Shown here piece after piece: positions 33,631-43,730 of a stretch of DNA of 64,000 nt. Under the pieces are notes generated by a model. That model saw only the letters and a program-made list of their open reading frames with translations, searched no databases and was not told where the DNA came from. This DNA comes from Prorocentrum cordatum. Lineage: Eukaryota > Sar > Dinophyceae > Prorocentrales > Prorocentraceae. Each line of letters opens with the position of its first letter. The stretch's first letter is position 1. The stretch is taken from contig CAUYUJ010000769.1 in assembly GCA_963575745.1 (NCBI GenBank), positions 106,001-170,000 of the forward strand, given 5' to 3'. A program made the translations under genes and the position numbers.

Positions 33631-34474
33631 GCTGGGCATGCTCAACGAGAAGTTCAAGTTCGGCAAGTGGGAGTTCGGGCCGAGCCTGGTCTTCACCGGC
33701 GGCGAGGTGGAGCAGTCCCTGAGCACCCGCGCGATCACCGTCAAGTTCGAGAAGTACCTGCACGCGGTGAAGCCCATCACCGTGGAGAAGTACCGGCGGG
33801 CAGATCCCACCAGTGCGCTGTCGCCGAAGGAGCTCGCCAATTTCAGGACCCTGAACGGCCAGCTGCAGTGGCCGGCAGCCCAGGGGGTTATCATCGCGGC
33901 GGCGACCGTAGCGTTCAGAGCCGCGGCGACTGGACATGCGACGGTGCAGGACTTGCTGGGCGCGAGCAATGATTTACGGTTCCTGAAGGCCAACGCGGAC
34001 GTGGGACTGTACTTCGGCTTCGACAGGCCGTGGAGTGAGTTACGCGTTGGATGCTACTCAGATGCTAGCTGGGCCAGCCGACCTGGCGGAAATTCCCAAG
34101 GAGGCTATCAGATCTTCGTCGGACCCGAGGACGAGCTCAACGCCGGCACCACGGCACCGTTCGTGACCATGGAGTGGGCCTCAAAGAAGCTGGTGCGGCT
34201 GTGCAGGAGCTCGCCGTCAGCCGAGGCACAAGCCGCGGCGATGGGAGCCGACTCGCTGATGTGGGTGAAGGTCTTTTTGGCCCTGAGTCTGCGGCCCGAC
34301 CTCGGACATGACGCCGCCATGACATACCTCGGAGAGTCACCGTTCATCACGGACGCGAAGTGCCTCTACGACGCCTCGCGGCCAGCTACGGCGGGGTTGG
34401 GCATCGCAGAAAAGAGGGCGGCTATCGAGGTGAAGATCGTGAACGAGCAGCTGGCGGAGGTCAACGCTAGGTGA
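33600..34474 (+). pseudogene. copia RT connection and RNase H, ends at a premature TGA
   Basis: From about 33,620 in a new frame: GMLNEKFKFGKWEFGPSLVF and FRTLNGQLQWPAAQGV (RT thumb/connection), then RNase H with CYSDASWASRP (Asp 34061-34063), PSAEAQAAAMGAD (Glu 34223-34225) and PFITDAKCLYDA (Asp 34352-34354). The TGA at 34472-34474 falls inside the conserved stretch between EVNAR and KWVNTQQQMADGLTK; homology resumes directly after it in the same frame, so this is a nonsense mutation and not a natural end. Confidence 0.86.
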
Positions 34475-35203
34475 AAGTGGGTGAACACCCAGCAGCAGAT
34501 GGCGGACGGACTCACCAAGCTTTCGGCGCGCCAGATGATGGCGGATGTGTTACGCCGTGGAGTTCACGCCTTGCGCTACGACCCCGACTTCGCGGCCGGC
34601 AAGAAGCTCGCCAAGCGCGCGATGGAGCAACGCGAGAAGGAGCTGGACCAGGCAAGAGAAGAGTTGCTCGACACCTTCGAGAAAGAGCCCGTGGCGAAGG
34701 CGAAGGCTAAGGCCAGGACGCGCCATTTTGGCGCGAGTGGAGCTCGTTTGGCAGCTACGGTGGCGGCTACGAGAGCGACTGACTCTGGAGCTGAGGTGGT
34801 ACAGTATACGCCCAGCGGCGTCGAGCTGTTCAACCCACCGACCAAAGACGGCTGGGACAACCTGCTGGTGAGGCTGGCCATGTTCGGATTCATGGTGGCG
34901 ATGCTCATGGCTTTCGGCTGTGGGTTCTGGGTCGGCACCTGCTGGACGCGCTGGACTACGACGGGCGCTGAGCAGAAGAGCATCAGGCCGCGTGAGCCTG
35001 AGACCGAGCCGAACCCCAGCAAGACGGAGAAGCACTACGTCGAGGGGACCGAGAGGATGACGACAGGTGTGAACACCAAGCAGCCACGCCAGAAGAGGGT
35101 GCGCCACATGATGTGCCAGGCGCAGTGCCGCTACAACCAGGATGCGCAGACGCCGAGGTTCCAGCCGCTGCCCGACTACGCACACGGAGCTTTCATCGGA
35201 TAG
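34475..35203 (+). pseudogene. copia C-terminal extension with a predicted membrane segment
   Basis: Same frame as RNase H after the TGA: KWVNTQQQMADGLTKLSA (usual end of copia polyproteins), then about 220 more residues. They include a Lys/Glu/Arg-rich helical stretch (KKLAKRAMEQREKELDQ), a hydrophobic segment at 34862-34950 (RLAMFGFMVAMLMAFG, then FWVGTCW), a polar Pro/Glu/Lys-rich segment, and a short Cys-containing end (HMMCQAQCRY ... PDYAHGAFIG). The stop is at 35,201-35,203. Such an extension is not part of classic Ty1/copia. It could be an added region or a lineage feature; no signal peptide or envelope domain is recognised. Confidence 0.6.
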
Positions 35204-35601
35204 AGGACGACGACGGGGACCCAGCCTGCGGCTACGTGGCGGCGGCGCCGCAGGAGCTGATGTGCATCGTGATGCACACCTACGTGAGCGCCCACGATGC
35301 GCGGACTTGCTTGCCTGGCGAGATCGACCGATCGCCCGGCGTGCTGAAATAATTAAGGAGTTGTATGTCGCTGACGCGACCGCCGGAATGTTTCACATTC
35401 GAGTTTGACTGGTTTGTGCAGGGGACCTGCGGTGACAGTGATGTTTATCAGTGGTTTTGTTTCGGTCTCGTTCCCGAAAGCTTGGAGTTTTCAGCTTTAG
35501 TTTGAGTTTGCCGTTTGAGTCTCCTGGTAAACGTCCGGGGAACCCTGGGTTTAGGCAGTGTGGTTTGCAATGTATCTGTGCTAACTCCTTTTTTCCGCCC
35601 G
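35204..35601 (+). other. copia 3' non-coding region
   Basis: About 400 bp between the polyprotein stop and the 3' LTR. It ends AACTCCTTTTTTCCGCCCG, a pyrimidine run, so no normal polypurine tract is visible beside the LTR. Confidence 0.7.
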
Positions 35602-35819
35602 TGTCAATATCATCCACGTTTCATTGAGTTTTCATGTGTGTAAGCAGTGTTCGTTGCATTGTTTATTAGCACAGTGTTTGATTCTGGTTGGACCGCTGCC
35701 GTTTGATGTTCAGGGGCCCCTGAGTCACAGGAAAAGGCTGCGTATTCTTTCCCAGATTATCAAGATAATCAGATCACGTACATCCCGAGACAGGCCTAGT
35801 GTGCTGCCATCGGTTGAGA
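35602..35819 (+). repeat. 3' long terminal repeat (218 bp)
   Basis: Starts TGTCAATATCATCC and ends CATCGGTTGAGA. Same length as the 5' LTR with about 11 substitutions and no indel. Confidence 0.93.
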
Positions 35820-35960
35820 TCCTCCTCCTCTGCCTCCACCGCCTCCTCCTCCGCCTCCTTCAACACCGTAGCCTCCTCCTCTTTCTCCTCCTCCTCCTCT
35901 CCATCCTCCGCATCCTTTTGCCTCCTCCCTCCCCGTCCTCCTCCTCCTCCTCTTCTTCAG
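35820..35960. repeat. TCC-rich microsatellite, right half of the copia target
   Basis: (TCC)n with CTC variants, starting directly at the LTR end. Its left half is TCCTCCTCCTCCTCC at 28087-28103. Confidence 0.9.
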
Positions 35961-36113
35961 GGACTCGCTGACTGCCCTGACGGTTGTTGCCTGCCGGAGA
36001 GAGCCAAGCGGTGAGGCCTGGCTCGACACCGCGCCCCCTCGGGGGAGCTCCCCTGTGGGGCCACGAGTGGTGCGAGGGGTGTGCCGACAGGGACATGCGG
36101 TGGGCCGACTACC

Positions 36114-36265
36114 TACCAGACCACCCCAACCCAACCCGAAGACCCGAATTTCGGGTTGGGGGGGGGTACGGGTTCCATATGTGTTTTCTCGATGCTCCCC
36201 GACCCCCCCCACTGGAAATGGAGGTCAATTTGAGGCCTTCGGGTTGGGTTGGGGTGGTTTGGTGG
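36114..36265 (+). mobile_element. CCACCCCAACC fold-back element, copy 1
   Basis: Starts TACCAGACCACCCCAACC and ends GGTTGGGGTGGTTTGG, about 28-bp inverted ends. The interior has CGGGTTCCATATGTG and ACTGGAAATGGAGG. A second copy is at 47715-47875 in the same orientation. Confidence 0.87.
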
Positions 36266-36499
36266 ATGGTGATGGGCGGGGACGACGCGTGCGGACGCGG
36301 CCGCTGGGGGCCTCCGGTGGAGCTCCCTCTGGGGCCACGCACCGTGCGAAGGCCGGAGGCCGTGCCCCGGAACCAGGGGCGCGTCGCCAGAGTGCATCGG
36401 CGAGGGGCCCCCGGTGGGGAAGCCCCCCACGCTCTCGGGCGGGGTGGGGCGGGGCACCCTGGCCCTGATGGGCGATGGCTGGGCCGTTGGGGGTCGATC

Positions 36500-36655
36500 T
36501 CCCCCCCCCCCCCTGGATAAAATCTCCCCCCCCTCCTGGACGAAATCCCCTGGACAAAATCCCCCCCCCCCTGGACAAAATCCCCCCCCCCCTGGACAAA
36601 ATCCCCCCCCCAGGGGGGGGTCGATCTCCCCCCCCCGGACAAAATCCCCCCCGTG
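36500..36655. repeat. C-run tandem array, CCTGGACAAAATCCCCC units
   Basis: Five to seven units of about 21-25 bp with runs of 8-10 C separated by TGGACAAAAT, and a GGGGGGG run inside. It could form i-motif or G-quadruplex structures. Confidence 0.9.
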
Positions 36656-37042
36656 TCGGCGCACCTGGCGTACTGACGCGCCTCTGACTCGGCGGGATCC
36701 CTGCACTACACTGAGCGAACGCATCGTCCAACAACTCATGCGCCTCCCCTCGGACACGCATGCTGAGGGCGAGGGCGAGGGGGGGGGGAGGGTTGCGAGG
36801 AGGAACGAAAACCCACCCGCCCTCGAGGGAGTGAGTGGCTTCCTCTCCCAGCTCCCTTCTTCCCCGTCGGGGGGACGGCTCGCCCCTCCCCCTGCCCCCT
36901 CCACTGGACCTGGAAGGGAGGGGGGGGTCGCGACCGCTCGAAGCGTCTTCAAAGAGGCCTCGGCGAACAGGCACAGCTCGCTGAATTCGGCAAGGTGTTG
37001 GGCCCACTTGGGGCCCCTGTGGGGGGATGCAGTGGACTACCC

Positions 37043-37203
37043 TTGAAGTCGGGCCTGTTCCCCTGCAGGGGGGTCTTGGGCGAAAGATTAAACATACCCC
37101 ACAAATGCTCCAAAGATGTTTTAAAATAGTAAAAAAATAGCCCCCAGACTATTTTTTGACTATTTTTGAACATCCCTCCTGTAGTGGGACAGGCCCGACT
37201 TAA
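37043..37203. mobile_element. AGTCGGGCCTGT TIR element, TTAA-like flanks, copy 1
   Basis: Starts TTGAAGTCGGGCCTGTTCCC and ends GGGACAGGCCCGACTTAA. The ends match those of 56235-56425. The interior is AT-rich with TTTTTTGACTATTTTTGAA. Left flank is TTGA, right flank TTAA. Confidence 0.78.
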
Positions 37204-37229
37204 GACTGCCCCCTGCTGCTTGATCGATC

Positions 37230-37470
37230 TCTCCTTCCAGGAAGGCCCCGAGGGGCGTCCAGGGAGGTCCCCGAGGCACCCGCGGGCCCCCGAAGAGGCT
37301 CCCAAAAACACCCCCAAGGGGCCCCAAGAGTCTGATCCCAAGGCACCCAAGACGGTTCAGAAGGCCCCCGGGACCAACAAGAGGCCCCCTAAGACGCTCC
37401 AAGAGGCCCCCCAAATAACTCTCAAGATGCATCCGAAACGATCCTGGAAAGCATCCAAAAGGCCTCTTGT
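37230..37470 (+). repeat. Degenerate CCAAGANGGC short-period repeat, copy 4
   Basis: Contains CCCCAAGAGTC, ACCCAAGACGGTTC and GCTCCAAGAGGCCCC, matching blocks at 13780, 18095 and 26890. Confidence 0.55.
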
Positions 37471-38165
37471 CTTTCTGCTCGCCGTTCTCCTCCTGCTCAT
37501 CCTCTTTTTCCTCCTACTCCTCATCCTGATCCTTTCTCCTCGTCCTTCCTCCGTGCCCCCCCTCCTCTTCCTCCTCCTCCTCCGATTATTCCTCCTTCCT
37601 ATGCCTCTTGAGGTACGACGGCTTCCCCGACACCTTATTCCACGGTCTGCTCCTTCACATCCCTGATCAAGGCAACTCGCCGGGGCATCGTTCCGGGATG
37701 GGCTCGTGGGGCTACGCGGATAATCTAAACTTATTTGTTTGTTCCTGCTTTCCTTTGTGCCGCTCGTCCTCGCCCTCCCCCTCCTCGACCCCGAAATCCT
37801 CCAAACATGGGCGCGTCGCATCCTGCTCGTCATCACCATCACAGCATGTTGCTATGATTTTCCTGCTCTGTTCGGTCTTCGCCCTCGGCGGCTTCGCCCT
37901 CGTCCCGCCCTGCGCCCTCTGCCTTTTCCGCGCTGCAGGTGGAAGGGTGGACAATCTGTTCATAGCGTCGCTGGGGGACAAGGGACCTCCTCTCCCTTGT
38001 CCTGCGCCCCTCGTCTTCGTTTTTGTCGTCGCCGTCCATGTCCTTCACCTGAATTGTACTTTTCTTCTGCTCGACCTGTACTCAACGTCCCTTCAACCAG
38101 CCTAATCTGCGCCGCAACTCTCAAAACCCTCGCCCGCGGAAGGTGTGGACGTACGATGGGGCGCA
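37471..38165. other. CTC-rich then unassigned sequence
   Basis: TCC/CTC-rich at 37,480-37,600. Overlapping frames on both strands to 38,160 give no recognised domain. Confidence 0.4.
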
Positions 38166-38167
38166 GC

Positions 38168-38403
38168 AGGGGGGCGCGCGACCGCCATGACGACCCAACT
38201 TTCGTTCGAAAGTGGTCCCTGCGCACGGCCCAACAATTCTAGACGCTTCGCGTATCCCCACCAGCCCGTCCAGAAACGACGCCCAGGCGAGTAGAGGGTC
38301 GTCCTGAGGGGGGGGGGGGGGGCGCGCGACCGCCATAACGACCCGACTTTCGTTCGAAAGTGGTCCCTGCGCACGGTCCAACAATCTTTACGAGCTTCGT
38401 CCA
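38168..38403 (+). repeat. Direct repeat, two about 80-bp copies 150 bp apart
   Basis: GGGCGCGCGACCGCCAT and CGACCC.ACTTTCGTTCG with GGTCCCTGCGCACGG occur at 38,173-38,252 and 38,320-38,400. Each copy contains the near-palindrome ACTTTCGTTCGAAAGT. The intervening CTTCGCGTATCCCCACCAGC also occurs inverted near 190-215. Confidence 0.85.
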
Positions 38404-39180
38404 GCCATGGCCGCGCGGAGCGTCCACGGGGTCCCAACTTTTTTTTTGACATCCATGTCACACCTCCACATCCTCGGGTAAGTCCGAGGGCCCGAGCCAG
38501 CAGCGGAGGGGGATGCTGGCTCCCTGACATAGACCAATAGTCTGAGTCATGTTATTAAACCATCGGCCCTCGCGTTCTCCCACGACCACGCGGAACGCAC
38601 TTTTCATTGTCGTGCCTTCGCTGGCCAAACCTGCGCGACGGACGTCCCAAAGGCCAGGGGCGTAAACGGGATTGAACGACTGGCGCGCGCGAGGCCCGAG
38701 TGAAGATCATCGGAAACGCATGGGGGCCCGAACTCGCTGACCCAGACGCCATGGGGGCCTCAACATGTGTCTTTTCGTCGTTGTGAGGGCATTTTCAAGC
38801 CAGCTTCGGCAACCCCAGTCCATAACAACTGCTCACGATGAGCAGGCGGCCACAAGGCCGAACTTGGGGTGTCTGGCCGTTGCCGCCACATGCCGCCATA
38901 GGGTTCCACACATCGGGTTCGCCCGAGGCCGCGGCAGCGTCCCAGGATACCGCCCTGCAGGCAGTGCGCCTCGGCGAGGCCGTCGCATATTCACTCGCGG
39001 ATGCCCTGATGGGGAGCACCGACGGGCGCATGAGAAACGCTCGCCTGCTCAGGCGGCTGGGGAGGGTCCGCGCCCGAGTCCGCGTGAGGCTCGAGGTCAA
39101 TGGTGGACCCCAAAAATCTTGTCAGCAGCCTCCAGAATCGCCGCAACCCTGCCATCAGCTAGCCTAGCCCAGATCTTGCT
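38404..39180. other. Unassigned GC-rich sequence
   Basis: Frames of up to 139 codons on both strands, none with a recognisable domain. Confidence 0.35.
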
Positions 39181-39359
39181 TTAACGGGCGAAGAACGGTA
39201 TAAAATAAACGTTTTCGCTGTTGGGGGCGCCTGTCCCAAGGCGACTGGAAAATTTATACCCCTACGGTGCCACCGTAAGGGTATAAACTTTCCAGCCGCC
39301 CAGGGACAGGCGCCCCCGACAGCGAAAACGTTTATGTTATACCGTTCTTCGCCCGTTAA
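39181..39359. mobile_element. TTAA-bounded fold-back element, about 85-bp arms
   Basis: Starts TTAACGGGCGAAGAACGGTA and ends TACCGTTCTTCGCCCGTTAA. The arms pair nearly throughout to a centre near CTACGGTGCCACCGTAAG. Both ends carry TTAA, as expected for a TTAA target duplication. Non-coding. Confidence 0.9.
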
Positions 39360-39440
39360 TGGCTACGCGCAAAGAGCTCCTCAGTCAGGCGGAGGGAGCT
39401 TTCGAGGGCTCACGCACTCTCCGCGATCCAGGGCTCAATG

Positions 39441-39629
39441 TACAGTCATCGGCCTGACCTAAGGAACGATCAATAAGGAACGAAGCCCCTTTTTATCCCA
39501 AGGAATAACGCATGAGGAACAATACATAATACATAACGCACAGGGAACTGTACATAAAGCATGTAAGCCTAAGCAACGACCGAGCCCCTTTTGAACATTA
39601 AGTGTTCCTTATTCAGGCCGCTCACTGTA
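39441..39629. mobile_element. TA-flanked CAGTCGGG element, copy 2
   Basis: Starts TACAGTCATCGGCCTGACC and ends CCGCTCACTGTA. Interior has CTAAGGAACG, AATAAGGAACGAAGCCCC and AAGTGTTCCTTATTC. Confidence 0.72.
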
Positions 39630-39768
39630 GCCAAGGAGCTCGTGCTGCGGGCGGCTCGATTGTCAATACTCGTCTAGCCTCGGGCAAGACACGCGCGGGT
39701 GGTCCTGGGGGCCTCTCGAAGACGACAGATTGCGGCGCAGCCCGTATCTCATCGGGTTCACGCAATTT

Positions 39769-39931
39769 TGAAGGGGCCCTGGGACACACAAATAAATACA
39801 CACAAATAAAAGTATTCCCCATATTTTCCCATATTTTCCGGGGTGTTTGTCTTCCCCACCACTTCCCATATGATCCCATATTTTCTGGGGAATCGACGAT
39901 TAATTGTGTCTGTGTGTTTTTCCCCTCCTGA
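39769..39931 (+). mobile_element. 160-bp TGAAGGGGC...CTCCTGA element, copy 2
   Basis: Flanked by a perfect AATTT duplication (39764-39768 and 39932-39936). Typical interior: CACAAATAAATACACACAAA, CCCATATTTTCC, GAATCGACGATTAATTGTGT. Confidence 0.93.
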
Positions 39932-39936
39932 AATTT

Positions 39937-40312
39937 ACGACACCATGTGCGAAACCGTACCCATCTTCGCGAAGTGGTCGGCCCATGCGTTGTCGAGCCA
40001 AGACTCCAGCTCCTCTGGCGGCGTCTCGGACAGCATACCGTCCAAGCGCCGCTGGGCAGAAACCCACCGAAACCGCAGTGGTGGCGGCAGAAGATCGCGG
40101 ACCTGTGCAGCGGAACAAACATATCGCCAGACTCGAGCATGCTAATATTTGCCATGCTCCAGTCTCGGATTCCAGGAGGTGCCCTCTCGGACCAGGGACG
40201 CCATGTCGGATGCGAAGAGCTCGTGCCCAGGATGGCTCTGAGGGCCCACCTTGATGGCTCATCGTTCAACGCGTCCAACAGCCTGAGCAGCATACGGAAG
40301 AGGACCATGTAG
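39937..40312. other. Unassigned spacer between two small elements
   Basis: No gene; overlapping frames on both strands without recognisable domains. Confidence 0.35.
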
Positions 40313-40442
40313 CTGGCCATCGCTCGGACGTCCATTCCCTGTGTTTTTTTCGGTTTCGTGCGTGGTTTTTTCCCTAAATGATCAAGGATACTCCTCGATG
40401 GTCCTCGCCGAAGGAAAATTGCACACGTCCGAGCGATGCCAA
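40313..40442 (+). mobile_element. 130-bp CATCGCTCGGACGT TIR element, copy 3
   Basis: Starts CTGGCCATCGCTCGGACGTC and ends GTCCGAGCGATGCCAA. Flanked by ATGTAG on both sides (40307-40312 and 40443-40448), the clearest duplication in this family. Confidence 0.9.
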
Positions 40443-42399
40443 ATGTAGAGCTCGGACGGGGAGCCACGTGACAAAGTCCAGCTGGCAGACCGACCGGCCG
40501 CACCCGCGTACTTCGCGAACGCTGGCCGAGAAACCTGACCCATCTAGGGCGCAAGCAAACCTGCCTCGCTTTTGACCACCCTCGCTGCCAAGAGATACCA
40601 GGCGACGCCAAACTACCGCCTGCGCTGGTAAGGCCGCTCGACGAGGAGGCGCGTGGTACGACTTGAAAGTTTTTCTGGGAGCGAAAGCGGGGCAGGTGAT
40701 TCCCGGTCTGACCCATCTGTGTACGACTTTGGGCCCCATGTGTGAGAGGATGGGGAGCAGGAAGATGAGGAATGGGAAGGGGGAGGGTACCTCACCCTCT
40801 CTGCGTGGCGGCCGCCCCCCCTGGCCCGCCGACGAGTAGCGTCAAGCCCTCGTGGCCGTCACCTGCCCCGTCCACCCTTGCGGAAGCCCGTTCTCGGAAA
40901 TCCCTCGCCGCCCTCGAGTCTGTCGGTGACCCCAACAAGCGTGCCTGCCTACCTCTCTGTTTCTCTCTCTCTCTCTCTCTCGTGTACTCATCGCCAACGT
41001 TAATCATACCACGTTGCTCATCACATGAGGAGGCGGAGAGGGGAAGCAAGGGGAAGTGGGCTATCCGACTTTATTATTTTTGTTGTTCTCTCTCTCTCTC
41101 TCTCCCCACCTCTCTCCCACAACAGTCGAAGCGGTGTTTGGGCCGCCGTTTGCCACCAAGTGGCGGACAGACTCAGCACAGTGCAATCGACATGCTCCTG
41201 GCCCGACCGTTCCGAAACAGAAGCAACAGCCTTCGGAGGTCTGCGTGGACTGCTGGGCTCGGCGCCAGACCCCCTCCTTGGCGCGCGGGGCGCGCCGAGG
41301 GCGGCGCCGGAGGCACCGCCAGAGGGGGCCCAGAGCGGCTCCGAGAACTCCACGCGGACCTCCCACATGACTCGCTCATGCCATCAGACGCTGTCTGTCT
41401 TTCCTTCGATCCACGTCTCTCTCCCTCTCTCACTGTCACTGCCTCCTCCTCTCCTCTGCCTCTCCCTCTCTCTCTGCCTCCAACCCTCCGTGGGGTAGCC
41501 CCGGAGAGGCACCTCGGCACCGTGATCAGCACCAACCGAGGCGATGTGGGTGGCAGGCACGGCCGCCGCGGCGCAAGAGCCCCGGTGCTGCAAGGCCGGA
41601 GGGCACCTCGGGCCCCTCCCCTCCCGAGCCTCAGCGCCAGCTGTTCCATTGTGAACTTGCCCTGGCCGCGGGGCCTTCGCCTCACCACGGCCTGGCCCCT
41701 GATGCTCGCGCCTTGAGAGGGCGAACGGTGGCATCGGGTGAGGTGGGGCTTCCGGCAGCAGCTCTCTCTCTCTCGCTCAGGGACAACATCCCGAAGCCTC
41801 TCTCCTCTTCTCTCTCAGACTTGTGCCCCCCTCTCGCCTGGGGCCTCCTCGGCAAAGATTGGGCCGCGTGCCCGCGGCACGCCGCGGGACGTGTCAGAAC
41901 GCTTCGTGGTTGTCTGGTAGGGAGTCAGCAGCTTTCCCGTGGCGCCCCCCCCCTCGACACACGAGTTCATTTGACACATCTGATTAAAACCCATCCGCTA
42001 CCAAATCCAGGGGCACGCTTGTCGTCGAGCTTTGAGCTTCCCGAGGTGCTCCAGAGCTTGCGTGGTCCCCCCAGGGCCATCTGGGATTAACAAATTCCGC
42101 GGGGCACCCCCTGGCAAGTTGATTCACTATGTCATGCACATGCTATACCTTGAACGCTGCCTTCTCTCCGTCGCCCTGTTCGGTGTCTAGACAGCCCCAG
42201 AGACGACCAAGTCTGTCCGCCACCTTGCCCCCTGGCACGTTGAGGCATTGAGGCATCCCTCTCACCACACAGGGGCATGCCTCGCCCCCTCCCATTACCC
42301 GTGTAAAACACAATGGATTCACGCTCCCGAAGCAACGACCCCCCATAGAAAACAGTGGGTCCGCGCTCCCGAGGACCACGATCATTCGCAAACGAACTA
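40443..42399. other. GC-rich mosaic, no gene recognised
   Basis: Short (CT)n runs at 40,965-40,981 and 41,088-41,103, and a palindromic GGCGCGCGGGGCGCGCC segment near 41,280-41,300 that resembles the centre of 44061-44211. Frames are not domain-bearing. Confidence 0.4.
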
Positions 42400-42520
42400 T
42401 GGGCGCCAGATCCATGGATCGGAGAAGGCACCCCTGCAGCATGAGGCCCGCGCCTCCTGATTTGGCGACGGAGCGTGCCGATTTCGCACTGAAGCCGGAC
42501 TTGGCGCTAATTCACGCGCC
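42400..42520 (+). repeat. Dispersed GC-rich repeat, relative of 21635
   Basis: GGCGCCAGATCCATGGATCG at the start and CTAATTCACGCGCC near the end match the order at 21635-21760. Confidence 0.55.
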
Positions 42521-42549
42521 TTCATCTGTTTGCGCTTCCTCGAACACAC

Positions 42550-43570
42550 GCACCCCCCCCACTCACACACTACACTTACACTTACACTTACACTTACACT
42601 TGCACGTGCACTCACACGTACACCTGCACTGGCACTGGCTATTGTCATGCGCAATTGCACTTACATTTGCGCTTACAACTTGCAGCGCACTTAAACACAG
42701 GGACTTACGCTTATACATATAGAGAACACATACACACAGGCACACACATATACTCACAGACACAGAGACACACACGCAGACACACATACGCAGAAACAGC
42801 CACACATACGCATACACACAGACGCATACACACAAGACACACAGACACACACACACACACAAACACATACAAACACACAAACACACACACAAACAAAACA
42901 CAGACACACACCGACACACAGTCACACAAAAACACACGCGATCACAACGAACAAAACGCACAACCACACACAAGCACACACGGACACACAGACGCCCACA
43001 CAAACAAAGCAACCAAACATCCACAACCACACAAAACACACACACACACACGGACACCCAGGCACACAGACACACCGACACACACACACACACGCAGACA
43101 CAAAGACACACAAAAACGCACACGCAGACACACAGACACGCAGATACGCAGAAACACAGACACACAAGACACACAGGACACCGATCCACACATACACACG
43201 GGAAGAAAACACATTCAGACACACACTCACACACAGACACACACACACACATACACACACGCACAGACTCACACACAAACGCGCAAACACACACAAACAC
43301 AAGCACACACAAATCCAACCGCAAGCACGACAACAAACACACACACATGCACACACACAAACACGCACACAGACACACCTCACACGCACAGACACACACC
43401 ACACACACACGCACACACAAACTCACACACACACACACACGTACAAGCGCAGACAAACCCAGGCACACTCACCGCACACAACACAAACACACACACACAC
43501 ACACGCCACGCAGACACCACACACACACGCGCTCACACATATTCAGACACACGTGCACACACAGTCACCC
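42550..43570. repeat. CA-rich tract of about 1 kb
   Basis: Imperfect (CA)n with GACACA, ACGCA and ATACA variants and a short (CACTTA)n start. Cys/Val-rich minus-strand frames and Thr/His-rich plus-strand frames are artefacts. Confidence 0.96.
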
Positions 43571-43730
43571 TTTCCCGCTCCCCCCCCCCTCTCGCCCCGT
43601 CTCCTCCAGGCCGCCCCAGCTGCAGGAGAGCGTCAGAGAGTCGGCGCCAGCGAGCGCGGCCCCCTCGCGCGCGCAGGGGGGGGGAGGAGAAAGAAGGAGA
43701 GGGAGGAGGGTCTTCCTCCTCCTCCTATGT

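Larger units (their letters stand above)
28105..35819 (+). mobile_element. Ty1/copia LTR retrotransposon, complete in structure but decayed
   Basis: Two 218-bp LTRs flank a primer binding site and the order Gag, protease-like, integrase, RT, RNase H. Integrase before RT defines copia. The element sits in a TCC microsatellite: CTCCTCCTT lies just before it and TCCTCCTCC just after, giving a TCCTT/TCCTC near-duplication. The coding part changes frame at about 30,100, 30,440, 30,675, 32,070, between 32,340 and 32,510, and at 33,620, with an in-frame TGA at 34,472. I see no purine-rich tract before the 3' LTR. It is no longer autonomous. Confidence 0.93.

Noticed and set aside
37711-37740. GYADNLNLF, resembling the RT YADD box
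   Set aside because: Only nine residues match, Asp is replaced by Asn, and no other RT motif is found around it.
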